Below are positions 34,354-41,815 of a DNA stretch of 64,000 nucleotides, piece by piece. A model generated the notes under the pieces. That model worked only from the letters and a program-made list of their open reading frames with translations, searched no databases and had not been told where the DNA came from. The DNA comes from Bacteroidales bacterium UBA6431 (lineage in GTDB: Bacteria; Bacteroidota; Bacteroidia; Bacteroidales; UBA932): positions 62,001 through 126,000 of the forward strand of contig DJOT01000007.1 in the NCBI GenBank assembly GCA_002439095.1. Reading direction: 5' to 3'. The stretch's first letter is position 1; every line of letters starts with the position of its first letter. The position numbers and the translations under genes were made by a program.

Positions 34354-34827
34354 ATGGACAAGATAAAAAACCCATACCTGGATCTCAGGGACAAAGGATA
34401 CAATTGTTTCGCCTGCTCTCCATGGAACGCCAAAGGTCTCAAGATGGAGTTCTGGGAAGACGGAGACGAAATAGTGTCAATATGGGAAGCGGACGGTGAC
34501 TATCAAAGTTGGACGGACACAGTGCACGGCGGGATCCAAGCCACGCTTCTGGACGAAGTCGGAGGATGGTATGTGACACGCAAACTGCAGACCGCAGGGG
34601 TAACATCCAACTTGAACATACGCTATCGCAAAACAGTCCCGGTCGGCAAAAGGCTTGAGATAAGAGTCCACCTCAAGGAGATGAGACGCAACCTTGCCGT
34701 AATGGAGGGCAGCATAAGTTGCGAAGGTAAGGTCTGCACCACGGCTGAAATCATCTATTTCACCGTATCTCAGGAAAAAGCCCGCGAAGAATTCTTCTTC
34801 AACGGATGCGAACTTGAGAAAGACTAG
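34354..34827 (+). CDS. hotdog-fold thioesterase (PaaI family)
   Basis: A 157-residue hotdog protein. The conserved core is DTVHGGIQATLLDEVGGWYV, with the HGG and the later acidic residue used in PaaI-type acyl-CoA hydrolysis, followed by TSNLNIRYRKTVPVGKRLEIR, the central strand and turn. NCFACSPWNAKGLKMEFW at the N-terminus carries a Cys pair that recurs in Bacteroidota relatives. Substrate is unknown. The start at 34354 follows the promoter; 33 codons upstream in frame are not used. It overlaps the convergent luxS gene by 4 bases. Confidence 0.85.
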   Translation: MDKIKNPYLDLRDKGYNCFACSPWNAKGLKMEFWEDGDEIVSIWEADGDYQSWTDTVHGGIQATLLDEVGGWYVTRKLQTAGVTSNLNIRYRKTVPVGKRLEIRVHLKEMRRNLAVMEGSISCEGKVCTTAEIIYFTVSQEKAREEFFFNGCELEKD

Positions 34828-35309
34828 GGATAGACGAATCCCAAATCCCCGCTTTCCGCTTTCTCCAACATATCCGTTGCCGCTGCCCGGGCTCCGGACA
34901 GATCGTGAAAAGTGCAGTTGCCGCACTCATCGGGACGAGACCCCGGAATTTCCCCTTCGTAGCATGATATGAACCGGAACATCCCCGTCAAGGCCTGCAC
35001 AAGACTGTCATACTTAGGCGTACCGGCCGTAAAATCTCCGGCGACTATCAGGTAGAAACCGGTCATGCAGCCCATCGGACCGAAATATACGATGCGCTCT
35101 TTCCACCCGTCAAGGTTACGCAAATATGTTGCGCCCAGATGTTCTATGGTATGCGCCGCCTCCGGAGCAAGTGCCGGCTCAACATTCGGGCGCTTGAAAC
35201 GGATGTCAATCGTGGTAAGGGTCTGGTCAGCCACACTGTCCTTACGAGACACATATATCCCGGGAAGAAGCCGGGTATGATCTATTGTGAATGACGCTAT
35301 CTTTTCCAT
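34824..35309 (-). CDS. luxS: S-ribosylhomocysteine lyase (AI-2 synthase)
   Basis: A 161-residue LuxS that cleaves S-ribosylhomocysteine to homocysteine and DPD, the AI-2 precursor. Metal ligands are in AAHTIEHLGATYLRN (two His) and PDECGNCTFHDL (Cys), and GPMGCMTGFYLI holds the catalytic Cys. FTIDHTRLLPGIYVSR is the standard N-terminus. It overlaps mtnN by 13 bases, so both steps of SAH recycling are made together. Length is normal. Confidence 0.96.
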   Translation of the reverse strand: MEKIASFTIDHTRLLPGIYVSRKDSVADQTLTTIDIRFKRPNVEPALAPEAAHTIEHLGATYLRNLDGWKERIVYFGPMGCMTGFYLIVAGDFTAGTPKYDSLVQALTGMFRFISCYEGEIPGSRPDECGNCTFHDLSGARAAATDMLEKAESGDLGFVYP

Positions 35310-36016
35310 TCTTCATCAATAAGATAATCCAGAACGGCTTTGAGGGCTCCGTTCAGCAGCCCTGGCGCATCCGCCCAGAAATCAGAATACGAAGGAGCGT
35401 CCGGACAAAGAGGGACATCGCTCACCATCCTTACGGAAAGGAAAGGGACGGCGTAGCGGAAGCATGTTTGAGCAAGAGAACCGCTCTCCATGTCAACGCC
35501 CAATGCCTCCGGGCAAGCTCGGGCTATATCCATGGCCTTCTGCGGGCTGTCCACAAACCAGTCCCCAGACACAACGAGCCCGGTATGGACCGCATAACCT
35601 CCTCTGACGAGAGACGTCCGGAGGCCAGAGTCTCCGGCCAGAGGGAGGTCATAAACCGCGGGCTTCCCCTGGACCTGTCCCGCTGCGTTCGGCGTACCGC
35701 ACCAGACATCGTGATAGCGCACGGAAGAGGCCAAGATCAGGTCTTTCTGCACTATGCTCCCGTCTGCGCACAATGTCCCGCACACTCCGGTGGACACCAG
35801 ACAATCAACCCCGGCCTCTACGATCATCGCAGCGGCGCAGAGAGCCGAGTTGACCTTGCCTATTCCGGACTGGGCGGCTATCAATTCCACTCCACGATAT
35901 GCACCGCGCCGAAAGATGAACCCGCCCGGAACCGGCTCCGCTCCAAGTCCAAGACTTCCCTCAAGAAGGCGGAGTTCAGACTCCATCGCCAAGGTAATCC
36001 CGATTCTTTTCATCAT
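35297..36016 (-). CDS. mtnN: MTA/SAH nucleosidase
   Basis: A 239-residue nucleosidase that cuts adenine from S-adenosylhomocysteine and methylthioadenosine, giving the substrate of LuxS. IGITLAMESELRLLEGSLG carries the catalytic Glu of the AME motif; QSGIGKVNSALCAAAMI and STGVCGTLC form the ribose/adenine pocket; VDMESGSLAQTC and RMVSDVP hold the C-terminal Glu and catalytic Asp. The ATG at 36016 overlaps the SDR stop (ATGA). It is in an operon MATE?-SDR-mtnN-luxS. Confidence 0.93.
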   Translation of the reverse strand: MMKRIGITLAMESELRLLEGSLGLGAEPVPGGFIFRRGAYRGVELIAAQSGIGKVNSALCAAAMIVEAGVDCLVSTGVCGTLCADGSIVQKDLILASSVRYHDVWCGTPNAAGQVQGKPAVYDLPLAGDSGLRTSLVRGGYAVHTGLVVSGDWFVDSPQKAMDIARACPEALGVDMESGSLAQTCFRYAVPFLSVRMVSDVPLCPDAPSYSDFWADAPGLLNGALKAVLDYLIDEEWKR

Positions 36017-36774
36017 GGTCTAAGCCCGCTTCCTCCCTGAAGAGTTATTGTCTCGCCCGTGACATAGTGCGCATCCGGTGAAGCAAGGAAAACGCATACC
36101 GGCCCGATGTCCTCAGCCGGGTCTGCAAAATGCCCGAGCGGAATCCCCTGGATTGTCTTCTCGAACAGGTCAGGATACTCTTCTTTCCATTGTTTGAGGC
36201 TCTCCGTCATGGCCAGCGGACATACCACATTGACTCTCACGCCGGATGGCCCCCACTCTGCGGCTGCCACGCGCGAAAGTCCGCGTATCCCTTCCTTAGC
36301 TGCGGCATAAGAGGACTGCCCGAGTTTTCCGAAAAGCCCGGCACCGGAGGCGAAATTGATCACGGAGCCCTTGACGGCCTTCAAAGCCGGGAAGCACTCA
36401 CGCATATAGAAAAAAGTGGCATAGAGCCCCGAATTGACAGCGAGATCAAAATCAGCCTTGGTATGCTCTACCAGCGGAAGTCCCGACTTGGATGTCTGGG
36501 CGTTGTTGATCAATGTGTTAATCTTCCCGAAATGATCCAAAGCCGACTTCACCACCGATTTGACAGAGTTCTCATCAGCACCGTCAGCCACTACCGGAAG
36601 CACCCGGACACAATATTCGGATTCCAGCTTGTCTTTCGCCGTGAAAAGCCTGGATTCTGTGCGTCCGGTTATGACGAGATCAGAACCTTCACGGGCAAAA
36701 GCGGTGGCCAGCCCGAAACCTATTCCCTTACCACCACCGGTGATAAGTGTCACATTATCTTGGAGTCGTTTCAT
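36013..36774 (-). CDS. short-chain dehydrogenase/reductase
   Basis: A 253-residue SDR. The N-terminal cofactor motif is TGGGKGIGFGLATAF and the following Arg in ITGRTESRL suggests NADP(H). The catalytic Ser is in INFASGAGLFG and the Tyr and Lys in SSYAAAKEGIRGLS. The usual NNAG is NNAQ here, an odd change at the structural Asn-Gly turn. The substrate is unknown; similarity to 3-oxoacyl reductases is generic. It starts at ATG 36774 (a longer frame to 36822 is not family-like) and overlaps mtnN by 4 bases. Confidence 0.85.
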   Translation of the reverse strand: MKRLQDNVTLITGGGKGIGFGLATAFAREGSDLVITGRTESRLFTAKDKLESEYCVRVLPVVADGADENSVKSVVKSALDHFGKINTLINNAQTSKSGLPLVEHTKADFDLAVNSGLYATFFYMRECFPALKAVKGSVINFASGAGLFGKLGQSSYAAAKEGIRGLSRVAAAEWGPSGVRVNVVCPLAMTESLKQWKEEYPDLFEKTIQGIPLGHFADPAEDIGPVCVFLASPDAHYVTGETITLQGGSGLRP

Positions 36775-36825
36775 ATTCAAAAAACCGCGCTTTATGGACA
36801 CGCGGCCGCGAGTGTCATGCAAATT

Positions 36826-38148
36826 TCATTCCGTCATCCGCCTCATGTCGCTGCGGTAACGCAAGAAGAAGAACACTCCGGCCGTGGTAAGTCCGATGGG
36901 AAATCCAAGCCATATCCCTACAAGCCCCAGACTTGTCTTGAACCCCAGCAGATAAGCCGCCGGGATGGCAATGAGGTAATAGCTCACGAAAGCCGCTTTC
37001 ATGATAGGTTTGACATCCTGCAAACCTCTAAGCACATTGGCGAAACACAGCTGAAGCCCGTCACCGAACTGATATGCAAACAGCACGAAGAAAAGGGACA
37101 CAGCCATAGTGGACACTTCCGGAGAATCAGTGAACACCCCGGCAGCCTGGTAACGGAAGACATAAAGAAGGACGGAAAGAGTAGCCGAGATGCAGACAAT
37201 CATCCCGTAACCCTTGGCCGCATATTCCCGCACTCCCCTGTAGTCACCCCGCCCGCAAGCATTGCTTACAAGTATCGACAAGGCGAAAGACAGTCCCTGC
37301 ATCATCAGGAAAAACAACTGGGAGATGGTGATAACCACCTGGTGCGCGGCCAGTTCGATCACCCCGAGCCAGCCCGCCATCACCGCAGCGAAGGTAAAAG
37401 ATGAGGTCTCAAGGGCCATCTGGATGGCCACAGGATAGCCGACAGTGAAAATACCTTTCATCTCCGATCTGGAGACAACGGCCGCCCTGATGGCCTGCGC
37501 ATATTTTTTCAAACTCCGCGAACACATTACATATATGAGGAAAGCGACGAAAATCAAAGCCCGGGAGAACAGTGTGCTCAGGCCGGCCCCCATGAGTCCA
37601 AGTTCATGGAATCCGAGATTACCATAAATCAAGACCCAGTTGCCGAATATGTTGATGACATTGCCTATGAGCAGAAAGACCATGGACACGACAGGGCGGC
37701 AAATGCCGTCAGTAAACTGTTTCAAAGTATTGAAGCCTAGCGCGAACAGGGTGGATATGCCCACTATCACAAAATATGGCCTTATGAGAGGCAGCAGTTC
37801 CGGCTCCTGGCCGAAATGGCCCAGACAAGCATATATGGCGACGAGCAGCACAACGCTTGCCAATCCAATCAGGCCATTCACAGCCAAACCATTGCGGAGA
37901 GTCTCCCCCACCGACTTGACATCCCCGCGCCCGTTGTACGAACCTATAATCGGGGTCAACCCGGCAGCAAAGCCCAACTCCGTCATTATGAACAGGTTCA
38001 GAATGTTGTTCACAAACGATGAAGCGGCAAGTTCGTCCACACTGTGCCAGCCTATCATTATGTTGTCGGCAAAAGCCAGAATAATCACGCAAGCCTGCCC
38101 CAGCATGATCGGCAGGCCGATCTTCAATATTTCACCTATCTTTCTCAT
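36826..38148 (-). CDS. MATE-family multidrug/cation antiporter
   Basis: A 440-residue inner-membrane transporter with 12 predicted segments in two related halves. Family features include ILKIGLPIMLGQACVIILAF with the first helix, and TELGFAAGLTPIIGSYNGRGD, the conserved loop that follows helix 2 in NorM-like proteins. The second-half equivalent is QGLSFALSILVSNACGRGD. It exports cationic compounds using Na+ or H+. Substrates unknown. The start ATG is 50 bases after a -7 element and diverges from ppa. A stem of 20 bases lies after its stop at 36796-36815. Confidence 0.9.
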   Translation of the reverse strand: MRKIGEILKIGLPIMLGQACVIILAFADNIMIGWHSVDELAASSFVNNILNLFIMTELGFAAGLTPIIGSYNGRGDVKSVGETLRNGLAVNGLIGLASVVLLVAIYACLGHFGQEPELLPLIRPYFVIVGISTLFALGFNTLKQFTDGICRPVVSMVFLLIGNVINIFGNWVLIYGNLGFHELGLMGAGLSTLFSRALIFVAFLIYVMCSRSLKKYAQAIRAAVVSRSEMKGIFTVGYPVAIQMALETSSFTFAAVMAGWLGVIELAAHQVVITISQLFFLMMQGLSFALSILVSNACGRGDYRGVREYAAKGYGMIVCISATLSVLLYVFRYQAAGVFTDSPEVSTMAVSLFFVLFAYQFGDGLQLCFANVLRGLQDVKPIMKAAFVSYYLIAIPAAYLLGFKTSLGLVGIWLGFPIGLTTAGVFFFLRYRSDMRRMTE

Positions 38149-38198
38149 ATCGTCAGTCCCCTACGCATTGCCCCGAAGACACGCCGCGAAAAGGGCGG

Positions 38199-38206
38199 CA
38201 AAGTTA
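38199..38206 (-). promoter_or_regulatory. -7 element for the MATE gene
   Basis: The minus strand reads TAACTTTG, a TAnnTTTG match 50 bases before the MATE ATG, divergent from the ppa promoter 39 bases away. Confidence 0.6.
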
Positions 38207-38245
38207 CTTACAATGCGGAAGAAAAGCAAAGAGGCGGAAAATCAT

Positions 38246-38253
38246 TATATTTG
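38246..38253 (+). promoter_or_regulatory. -7 element for ppa
   Basis: TATATTTG ends 9 bases before the ppa ATG at 38263, so the mRNA would be nearly leaderless. Confidence 0.6.
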
Positions 38254-38262
38254 AGACCGATT

Positions 38263-38895
38263 ATGGATTACAGACACGCACACAAGTCACACCCATGGCA
38301 TGGCATAAGCCTTGGAGACAATGTCCCGGAAGAAGTCCGGGCATTCATTGAAATCGTGCCGACAGACACGGTCAAATACGAAGTTGACAAGGAGTCCGGC
38401 TATCTCTCGCTGGACAGGCCGCAGAAATTCTCCAACATCGTCCCGTCTCTGTATGGCTTCCTGCCACGCACCTGCTGCTCATCCAAGATGGCAGAGTTGA
38501 CGAACCTGGAGCTGGGCCGGAAAGACATACAGGGAGACGGCGATCCGCTGGACATCTGCGTGCTCACGGAGAAAGATGTCACGCACGGCGACATCATCGT
38601 CCGCGCACGCCCTATTGGCGGCCTGCGTCTGCTCGACCACAACCAGGCGGACGACAAGATCATAGCCGTTCTGAAAAACGATGCCATCTATGGCCATTAC
38701 AATGATCTTGAAGAGCTTCCTCCGGCCATCATCCGCCGCCTCGTCCACTATTTCACCACCTACAAGGACATCCCCGGAGAAAGGACCCCGAGAATGGAGA
38801 TGATCGGCATCTACGGAGCGGAGACAGCGAAAGAAGTTATATTCCGGGCCATGCAGGATTATCAAGACCTTATGCTTGAGCATGATAACTTTTGA
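38263..38895 (+). CDS. ppa: inorganic pyrophosphatase, family I
   Basis: A 210-residue soluble pyrophosphatase that hydrolyses pyrophosphate and pulls biosynthetic reactions forward. The signature DGDPLDICVL is present, with KYEVDKESGYLSLDRPQ, VPSLYGFLPRTCCS and the later QADDKIIAVLKND contributing metal and substrate ligands. At 210 residues it is a little longer than bacterial hexameric forms; a C-terminal helix carries the extra. The ATG at 38263 follows the promoter; a longer upstream frame from 38044 is a shadow. It ends 10 bases before the azoreductase-like gene. Confidence 0.93.
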   Translation: MDYRHAHKSHPWHGISLGDNVPEEVRAFIEIVPTDTVKYEVDKESGYLSLDRPQKFSNIVPSLYGFLPRTCCSSKMAELTNLELGRKDIQGDGDPLDICVLTEKDVTHGDIIVRARPIGGLRLLDHNQADDKIIAVLKNDAIYGHYNDLEELPPAIIRRLVHYFTTYKDIPGERTPRMEMIGIYGAETAKEVIFRAMQDYQDLMLEHDNF

Positions 38896-38905
38896 CCTTA
38901 TAAAG

Positions 38906-39481
38906 ATGGAGAAACTGTTGATCATTGACTCCTGCATGAGACCGGAGTCCAGAACAAGAAAGGTTCTCGATGCCGCGAAGGAGGTGCTTTCTTCGCGTTA
39001 TGACATCGAAACAGTTGATGTCAACGCCGTCGGACTGCGTGCATTGACCCCGGAGACGCTTGCAGAAAGATCGTCCGGAATCGTTCCGGAATCGACCGTG
39101 GCGCTGGCCCGCAGGATCGCTTCCGCTGACAGGATTGTCATAGCCGCTCCGTTCTGGGACATGAGTTTCCCTGCGGTGCTGAAGGCGTTCTTCGAGAATA
39201 TGTCACTCTACGGAGTCACTTTCACAGACAACGGACAGACCTGCACCGGATTGTGCAAATGTAAAAGGGTAATGTACATCACGACAAGAGGCATGAATAT
39301 AGAAACTGGCAGCCGGCTGGACCAAGGCAGCTCATATCTCCAGGCGCTGTCCTCCCTCTGGGGTCTCGGCGAGGTCACGACCGTGGCTGCATGGAATCTG
39401 GACTACAGCTCCCCCGAAGAAGCCGAGGAGCGGGTAGCCGAAGCATCGTCTCTTGCAAAGACGTTGACGCTTACGTTCTGA
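38906..39481 (+). CDS. FMN-dependent NAD(P)H oxidoreductase (azoreductase-like)
   Basis: A 191-residue flavodoxin-fold protein. The N-terminal strand LLIIDSCMRPESRTRKVLD provides the FMN phosphate loop (Ser/Arg), and IAAPFWDMSFPAVLKAFFEN with SLYGVTF is the AzoR/NQO-type isoalloxazine region. Family members reduce quinones, azo dyes or nitroaromatics. The start ATG 38906 is 10 bases after the ppa stop and there is no promoter between, so the two are co-transcribed. In-frame coding-like sequence continues beyond its TGA (39482-39643), which is described separately. Confidence 0.83.
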   Translation: MEKLLIIDSCMRPESRTRKVLDAAKEVLSSRYDIETVDVNAVGLRALTPETLAERSSGIVPESTVALARRIASADRIVIAAPFWDMSFPAVLKAFFENMSLYGVTFTDNGQTCTGLCKCKRVMYITTRGMNIETGSRLDQGSSYLQALSSLWGLGEVTTVAAWNLDYSSPEEAEERVAEASSLAKTLTLTF

Positions 39482-39643
39482 GCCCTCCTTAAATGCCATA
39501 CAGGCGAAGAACTCACGTTAAGATACCGCGTTTCCGAAATGTCCGATACGCGCAATACTCATCCGCACCTTGACTCGCACATCGGCTGGGCCATAGAGAA
39601 CTTTGACGCCATTCTAGCGGACCGGAAAAGCAGCACCCGGTGA
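39482..39643 (+). pseudogene. unidentified coding relic after azoreductase-like gene
   Basis: Directly in frame after the TGA at 39479, about 53 further codons stay open to the TGA at 39641: the reading includes KCHTGEELTLRYRV, then an ATG at 39539 and DTRNTHPHLDSHIGWAIENF. The residue pattern looks like a real folded protein (mixed hydrophobic and polar, His/Asp-rich), not random. I do not recognise the family. It could be the remains of another gene joined by deletion, or a readthrough extension. Remaining bases to 39684 show nothing else. Confidence 0.4.
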
Positions 39644-39684
39644 TCAGAAGATGATGGCTTGAAATAACTCAAAGTGGCAATATT

Positions 39685-40209
39685 ATGCACAAGAAGAATA
39701 TAATCAAGACAAGACGTTACGAATCGCCATGCGGCACGTTGCTGCTTGGTTCATTCGAGGACAAACTTTGCCTGTGCGACTGGCAGGTGGAGAAGCACCG
39801 CGACCACGTGGACAGGCGGCTGAAACGCGTGCTACACGCAGAGTTTGAGGAAGGCACGTCGGAAGTAGTCGAAGCGACGGTACGGCAACTTGACGAGTAC
39901 TTTGCCGGAAAACGCAAGAAGTTTAATATTCCGTTGCTGTTCGTGGGTACGGATTTTCAGAAAACGGTGTGGAACGAACTGCTGAACATTCCTTATGGGC
40001 AGACGGTTTCATACGGAGAAATGGCGCGGCGTATCGACATGCCGAAATCCGTCCGCGCGGTGGCAAATGCCAATGGCGCCAACGCCATTTCGATTTTCGC
40101 CCCTTGCCACCGGGTGATCGGCAGCAACGGCACGCTTACGGGGTATGGCGGCGGACTCGCGGCCAAGAAAATGCTGCTGGAATTGGAATCCGGAAACCCC
40201 ATTTTCTAA
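39685..40209 (+). CDS. ogt: methylated-DNA-protein-cysteine methyltransferase
   Basis: A 174-residue suicide DNA repair protein that takes the methyl group from O6-methylguanine. The active-site motif IFAPCHRVIGSNG, with the acceptor Cys, is intact. Upstream are VGTDFQKTVWNELLNIPYGQTVSYGE (helix-turn-helix, here in two parts FQKTVWNELLNIPYG and QTVSYGE) and the arginine finger in VRAVANANGANA. The N-terminal Ada-like domain (about 1-85) is present, so length is normal. It is followed by a convergent tfoX-like gene 3 bases away and has no visible promoter of the TAnnTTTG type. Confidence 0.94.
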   Translation: MHKKNIIKTRRYESPCGTLLLGSFEDKLCLCDWQVEKHRDHVDRRLKRVLHAEFEEGTSEVVEATVRQLDEYFAGKRKKFNIPLLFVGTDFQKTVWNELLNIPYGQTVSYGEMARRIDMPKSVRAVANANGANAISIFAPCHRVIGSNGTLTGYGGGLAAKKMLLELESGNPIF

Positions 40210-40212
40210 AAG

Positions 40213-40494
40213 TCAAGCGCTTGCCGTCGCGATGATGACATCTCTTACTTCGTCACGATCATCAACATTGACTTGAAACATCGGCTTGGCTCCTGGATAG
40301 GGCACCGCCTCCGGCATTCCGAAGCATTCGTTAGTTTTGGTCTTTTTCACAAGCATACGATTATCATAGAGGCCTCCGATATGTTTACCCTTATAATAGA
40401 GCAGATACTCCCCCATCATTTGCCGTGTGATTATTTCTCCTTCCAGACCTGATTGGTCAATGATAAAATCTCTGTATTCTTTTGATGTAGCCAT
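40213..40494 (-). CDS. TfoX/Sxy N-terminal-domain protein
   Basis: A 93-residue protein matching the TfoX N-terminal domain: the RQMMGEYLLYYKGKHIGGLY core and LVKKTKTNEC are characteristic, and the length is that of the single-domain form. In gammaproteobacteria TfoX/Sxy activates competence genes; in Bacteroidota the role of the short form is not established. It starts 3 bases after the MFS remnant's stop on the same strand and is likely co-transcribed with the MerR-type regulator gene. Confidence 0.83.
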   Translation of the reverse strand: MATSKEYRDFIIDQSGLEGEIITRQMMGEYLLYYKGKHIGGLYDNRMLVKKTKTNECFGMPEAVPYPGAKPMFQVNVDDRDEVRDVIIATASA

Positions 40495-40497
40495 TAT

Positions 40498-40731
40498 TCA
40501 GAATTTAATCTCCTCAAAATCTTCACCAAATCCATTGCTTTTATCCGTCCGCCTTGAGCCGACCTGTGGCAGCAACGTCAGAGACAGCGCAATGAGAATG
40601 ACGCTGCTCACCACCATAAGCAGGCGGAGCGACACATGGTCTGCAAGAGGTCCGAACAGAGCCATGCCTACTGGAAGGAAGCCGAAAAGGGTAATGGCCT
40701 GACTAATGAAGAAAGGTAGCGCTTTTTTCAT
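40498..40731 (-). pseudogene. MFS transporter with internal deletion
   Basis: Only 77 codons remain, in one frame. Residues 1-17 (MKKALPFFISQAITLFG) match the start of an MFS drug-efflux protein, whose first helix should continue past this point. They run directly into FLPVGMALFGPLADHVSLRL and the following helix, which belong to the region near helices 11-12 at the other end of the family. About 330 residues between are missing, with no frame shift. The product would hold about two membrane segments and cannot transport. The regulator gene just upstream in the same direction fits a former inducible efflux cassette. Confidence 0.7.
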
Positions 40732-40741
40732 TAGTCAGGCC
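40696..40741. repeat. 15-bp inverted repeat over MFS remnant start
   Basis: GGCCTGACTAATGAA (40696-40710) and TTCATTAGTCAGGCC (40727-40741) are perfect inverted copies with a 16-base spacer. The second copy contains the ATG at 40731 and the first copy encodes part of FFISQA. The mRNA could fold into a strong hairpin that covers the start codon. One copy may have arisen by templated mutation at the deletion or by duplication, or the structure may control translation. Confidence 0.8.
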
Positions 40742-40753
40742 TAATTTATAAAG

Positions 40754-41578
40754 TCATGCGGTTTCTACAGGGACCTGGATGATGGTGAGCCACATGTTGG
40801 AATCCTCTTGGTTCCATATTCCGTCAATGTAGTTGGCGCGTGGAAGTCCTGTGATCTTGTAGCCTTTCTTTTCCAGCATAGCAAACAGTTCGATGTGGCT
40901 TTGGCGTAGGTTTTCGTAGGGGCCGAACACCTTCAGGCATGCAGCCATGGGCACTGCGGGAATTTCCTTGAACTTGATGATGGCGGAATCCGTCCCCTTT
41001 TCCTTTACCTGTTCGCAGTACTCAATGTCAATGTCCTGTGGCTTGTATCCACCGTGTTCAATGGTGTAGCAGTATCCGGGTTCAATACATTCGCATCCAA
41101 GACGTGCCATTTCTGGTCCGATGACTTCACAGCACAGATTACCAAGCTCAGCATAAGAAGGGATGACGGCTCTGTGACTCGCAACGATGATTGCGGGCAA
41201 TGATTCAAAATGCAATTTTTCCATTTTGTGATTCTTTTTGTGGGAAGCAACATACGCCTTGAGCAGTCGGCGGCGTTCCTTGAGAACCTCCAACTCCTGC
41301 TCACACCGGACTATCTTCTCCTCAAGAGATTCGACTGAAGGAAAATGACTTTCGTCTTCCATCATGTCCCGGATCTCTTCAAGAGAGTAGCCAAGGGTCT
41401 TCAGGGTGCAGATGTTCTGGATTTTCTGGAACTGCCCCACTGTGTAGTAGCGATACCCTGTCCACCGATCCACGATTTCGGGAACCAGAAGTCCAATTTG
41501 TTCGTAATGCCGCAACGCGCGCACCGTAACCTTGCTCAGGCGGGAAAACTCCCCGATTTTTAACTTGATTTCACTCAT
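40754..41578 (-). CDS. MerR-family regulator with GyrI-like effector domain
   Basis: A 274-residue BmrR-type regulator. The MerR helix-turn-helix is at the N-terminus (LKIGEFSRLSKVTVRALRHY, then YEQIGLLVPE and TGYRYYTVGQF). A coiled-coil dimerisation helix covers about 80-125. The C-terminal 150 residues form a GyrI/SOUL-like effector-binding domain (CYTIEHGGYKPQDIDIEYCE and MAACLKVFGPYENL). Relatives sense lipophilic or cationic drugs and activate an efflux gene. The gene heads a run with the broken MFS gene and tfoX-like gene, so its target is probably lost. Confidence 0.88.
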   Translation of the reverse strand: MSEIKLKIGEFSRLSKVTVRALRHYEQIGLLVPEIVDRWTGYRYYTVGQFQKIQNICTLKTLGYSLEEIRDMMEDESHFPSVESLEEKIVRCEQELEVLKERRRLLKAYVASHKKNHKMEKLHFESLPAIIVASHRAVIPSYAELGNLCCEVIGPEMARLGCECIEPGYCYTIEHGGYKPQDIDIEYCEQVKEKGTDSAIIKFKEIPAVPMAACLKVFGPYENLRQSHIELFAMLEKKGYKITGLPRANYIDGIWNQEDSNMWLTIIQVPVETA

Positions 41579-41607
41579 AACAACTGTGCACTTTTGTTAT
41601 TTGCCTG

Positions 41608-41640
41608 CAAATATATATCGTGACGTAGGGTACGAGTCAA
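41608..41640 (-). promoter_or_regulatory. MerR-type promoter with dyad in the spacer
   Basis: On the minus strand TTG (41640-41638), a 22-base spacer and TATATTTG (41615-41608) make a promoter for the regulator gene. Inside the spacer, TGACGTA-GGG-TACGAGTCA on the plus strand is an imperfect dyad. MerR-family factors bind such dyads between the promoter elements, so autoregulation is likely. Confidence 0.5.
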
Positions 41641-41815
41641 GAGAATAATGATTTTTTTCGCCAAAGTCAATGCGATGCGACTCATAGGCGAAGCCTGGTG
41701 AATATAGAAATGTGTTACTTTTTGATTCATTCGGGTTCGGATAAAGAAATTACGCTCGACTTACCGCGAAGTGAACGTAAATTTTGCAAATAGCTGATTA
41801 TTATATGCTTATGTG

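Noticed and set aside
36782..36815. GC-rich 20-base stem after the MATE gene with a T run
   Set aside because: The T run is about 12 bases away from the stem rather than adjacent, so I do not call it a terminator.
36130..37404. A 424-codon plus-strand frame opposite SDR and MATE genes
   Set aside because: It crosses the border of two real minus-strand genes and has the repetitive His/Arg/Ser content of an antisense reading.
40213..40494. Natural competence locus
   Set aside because: Only a lone TfoX N-terminal domain is present; no com genes in the window.
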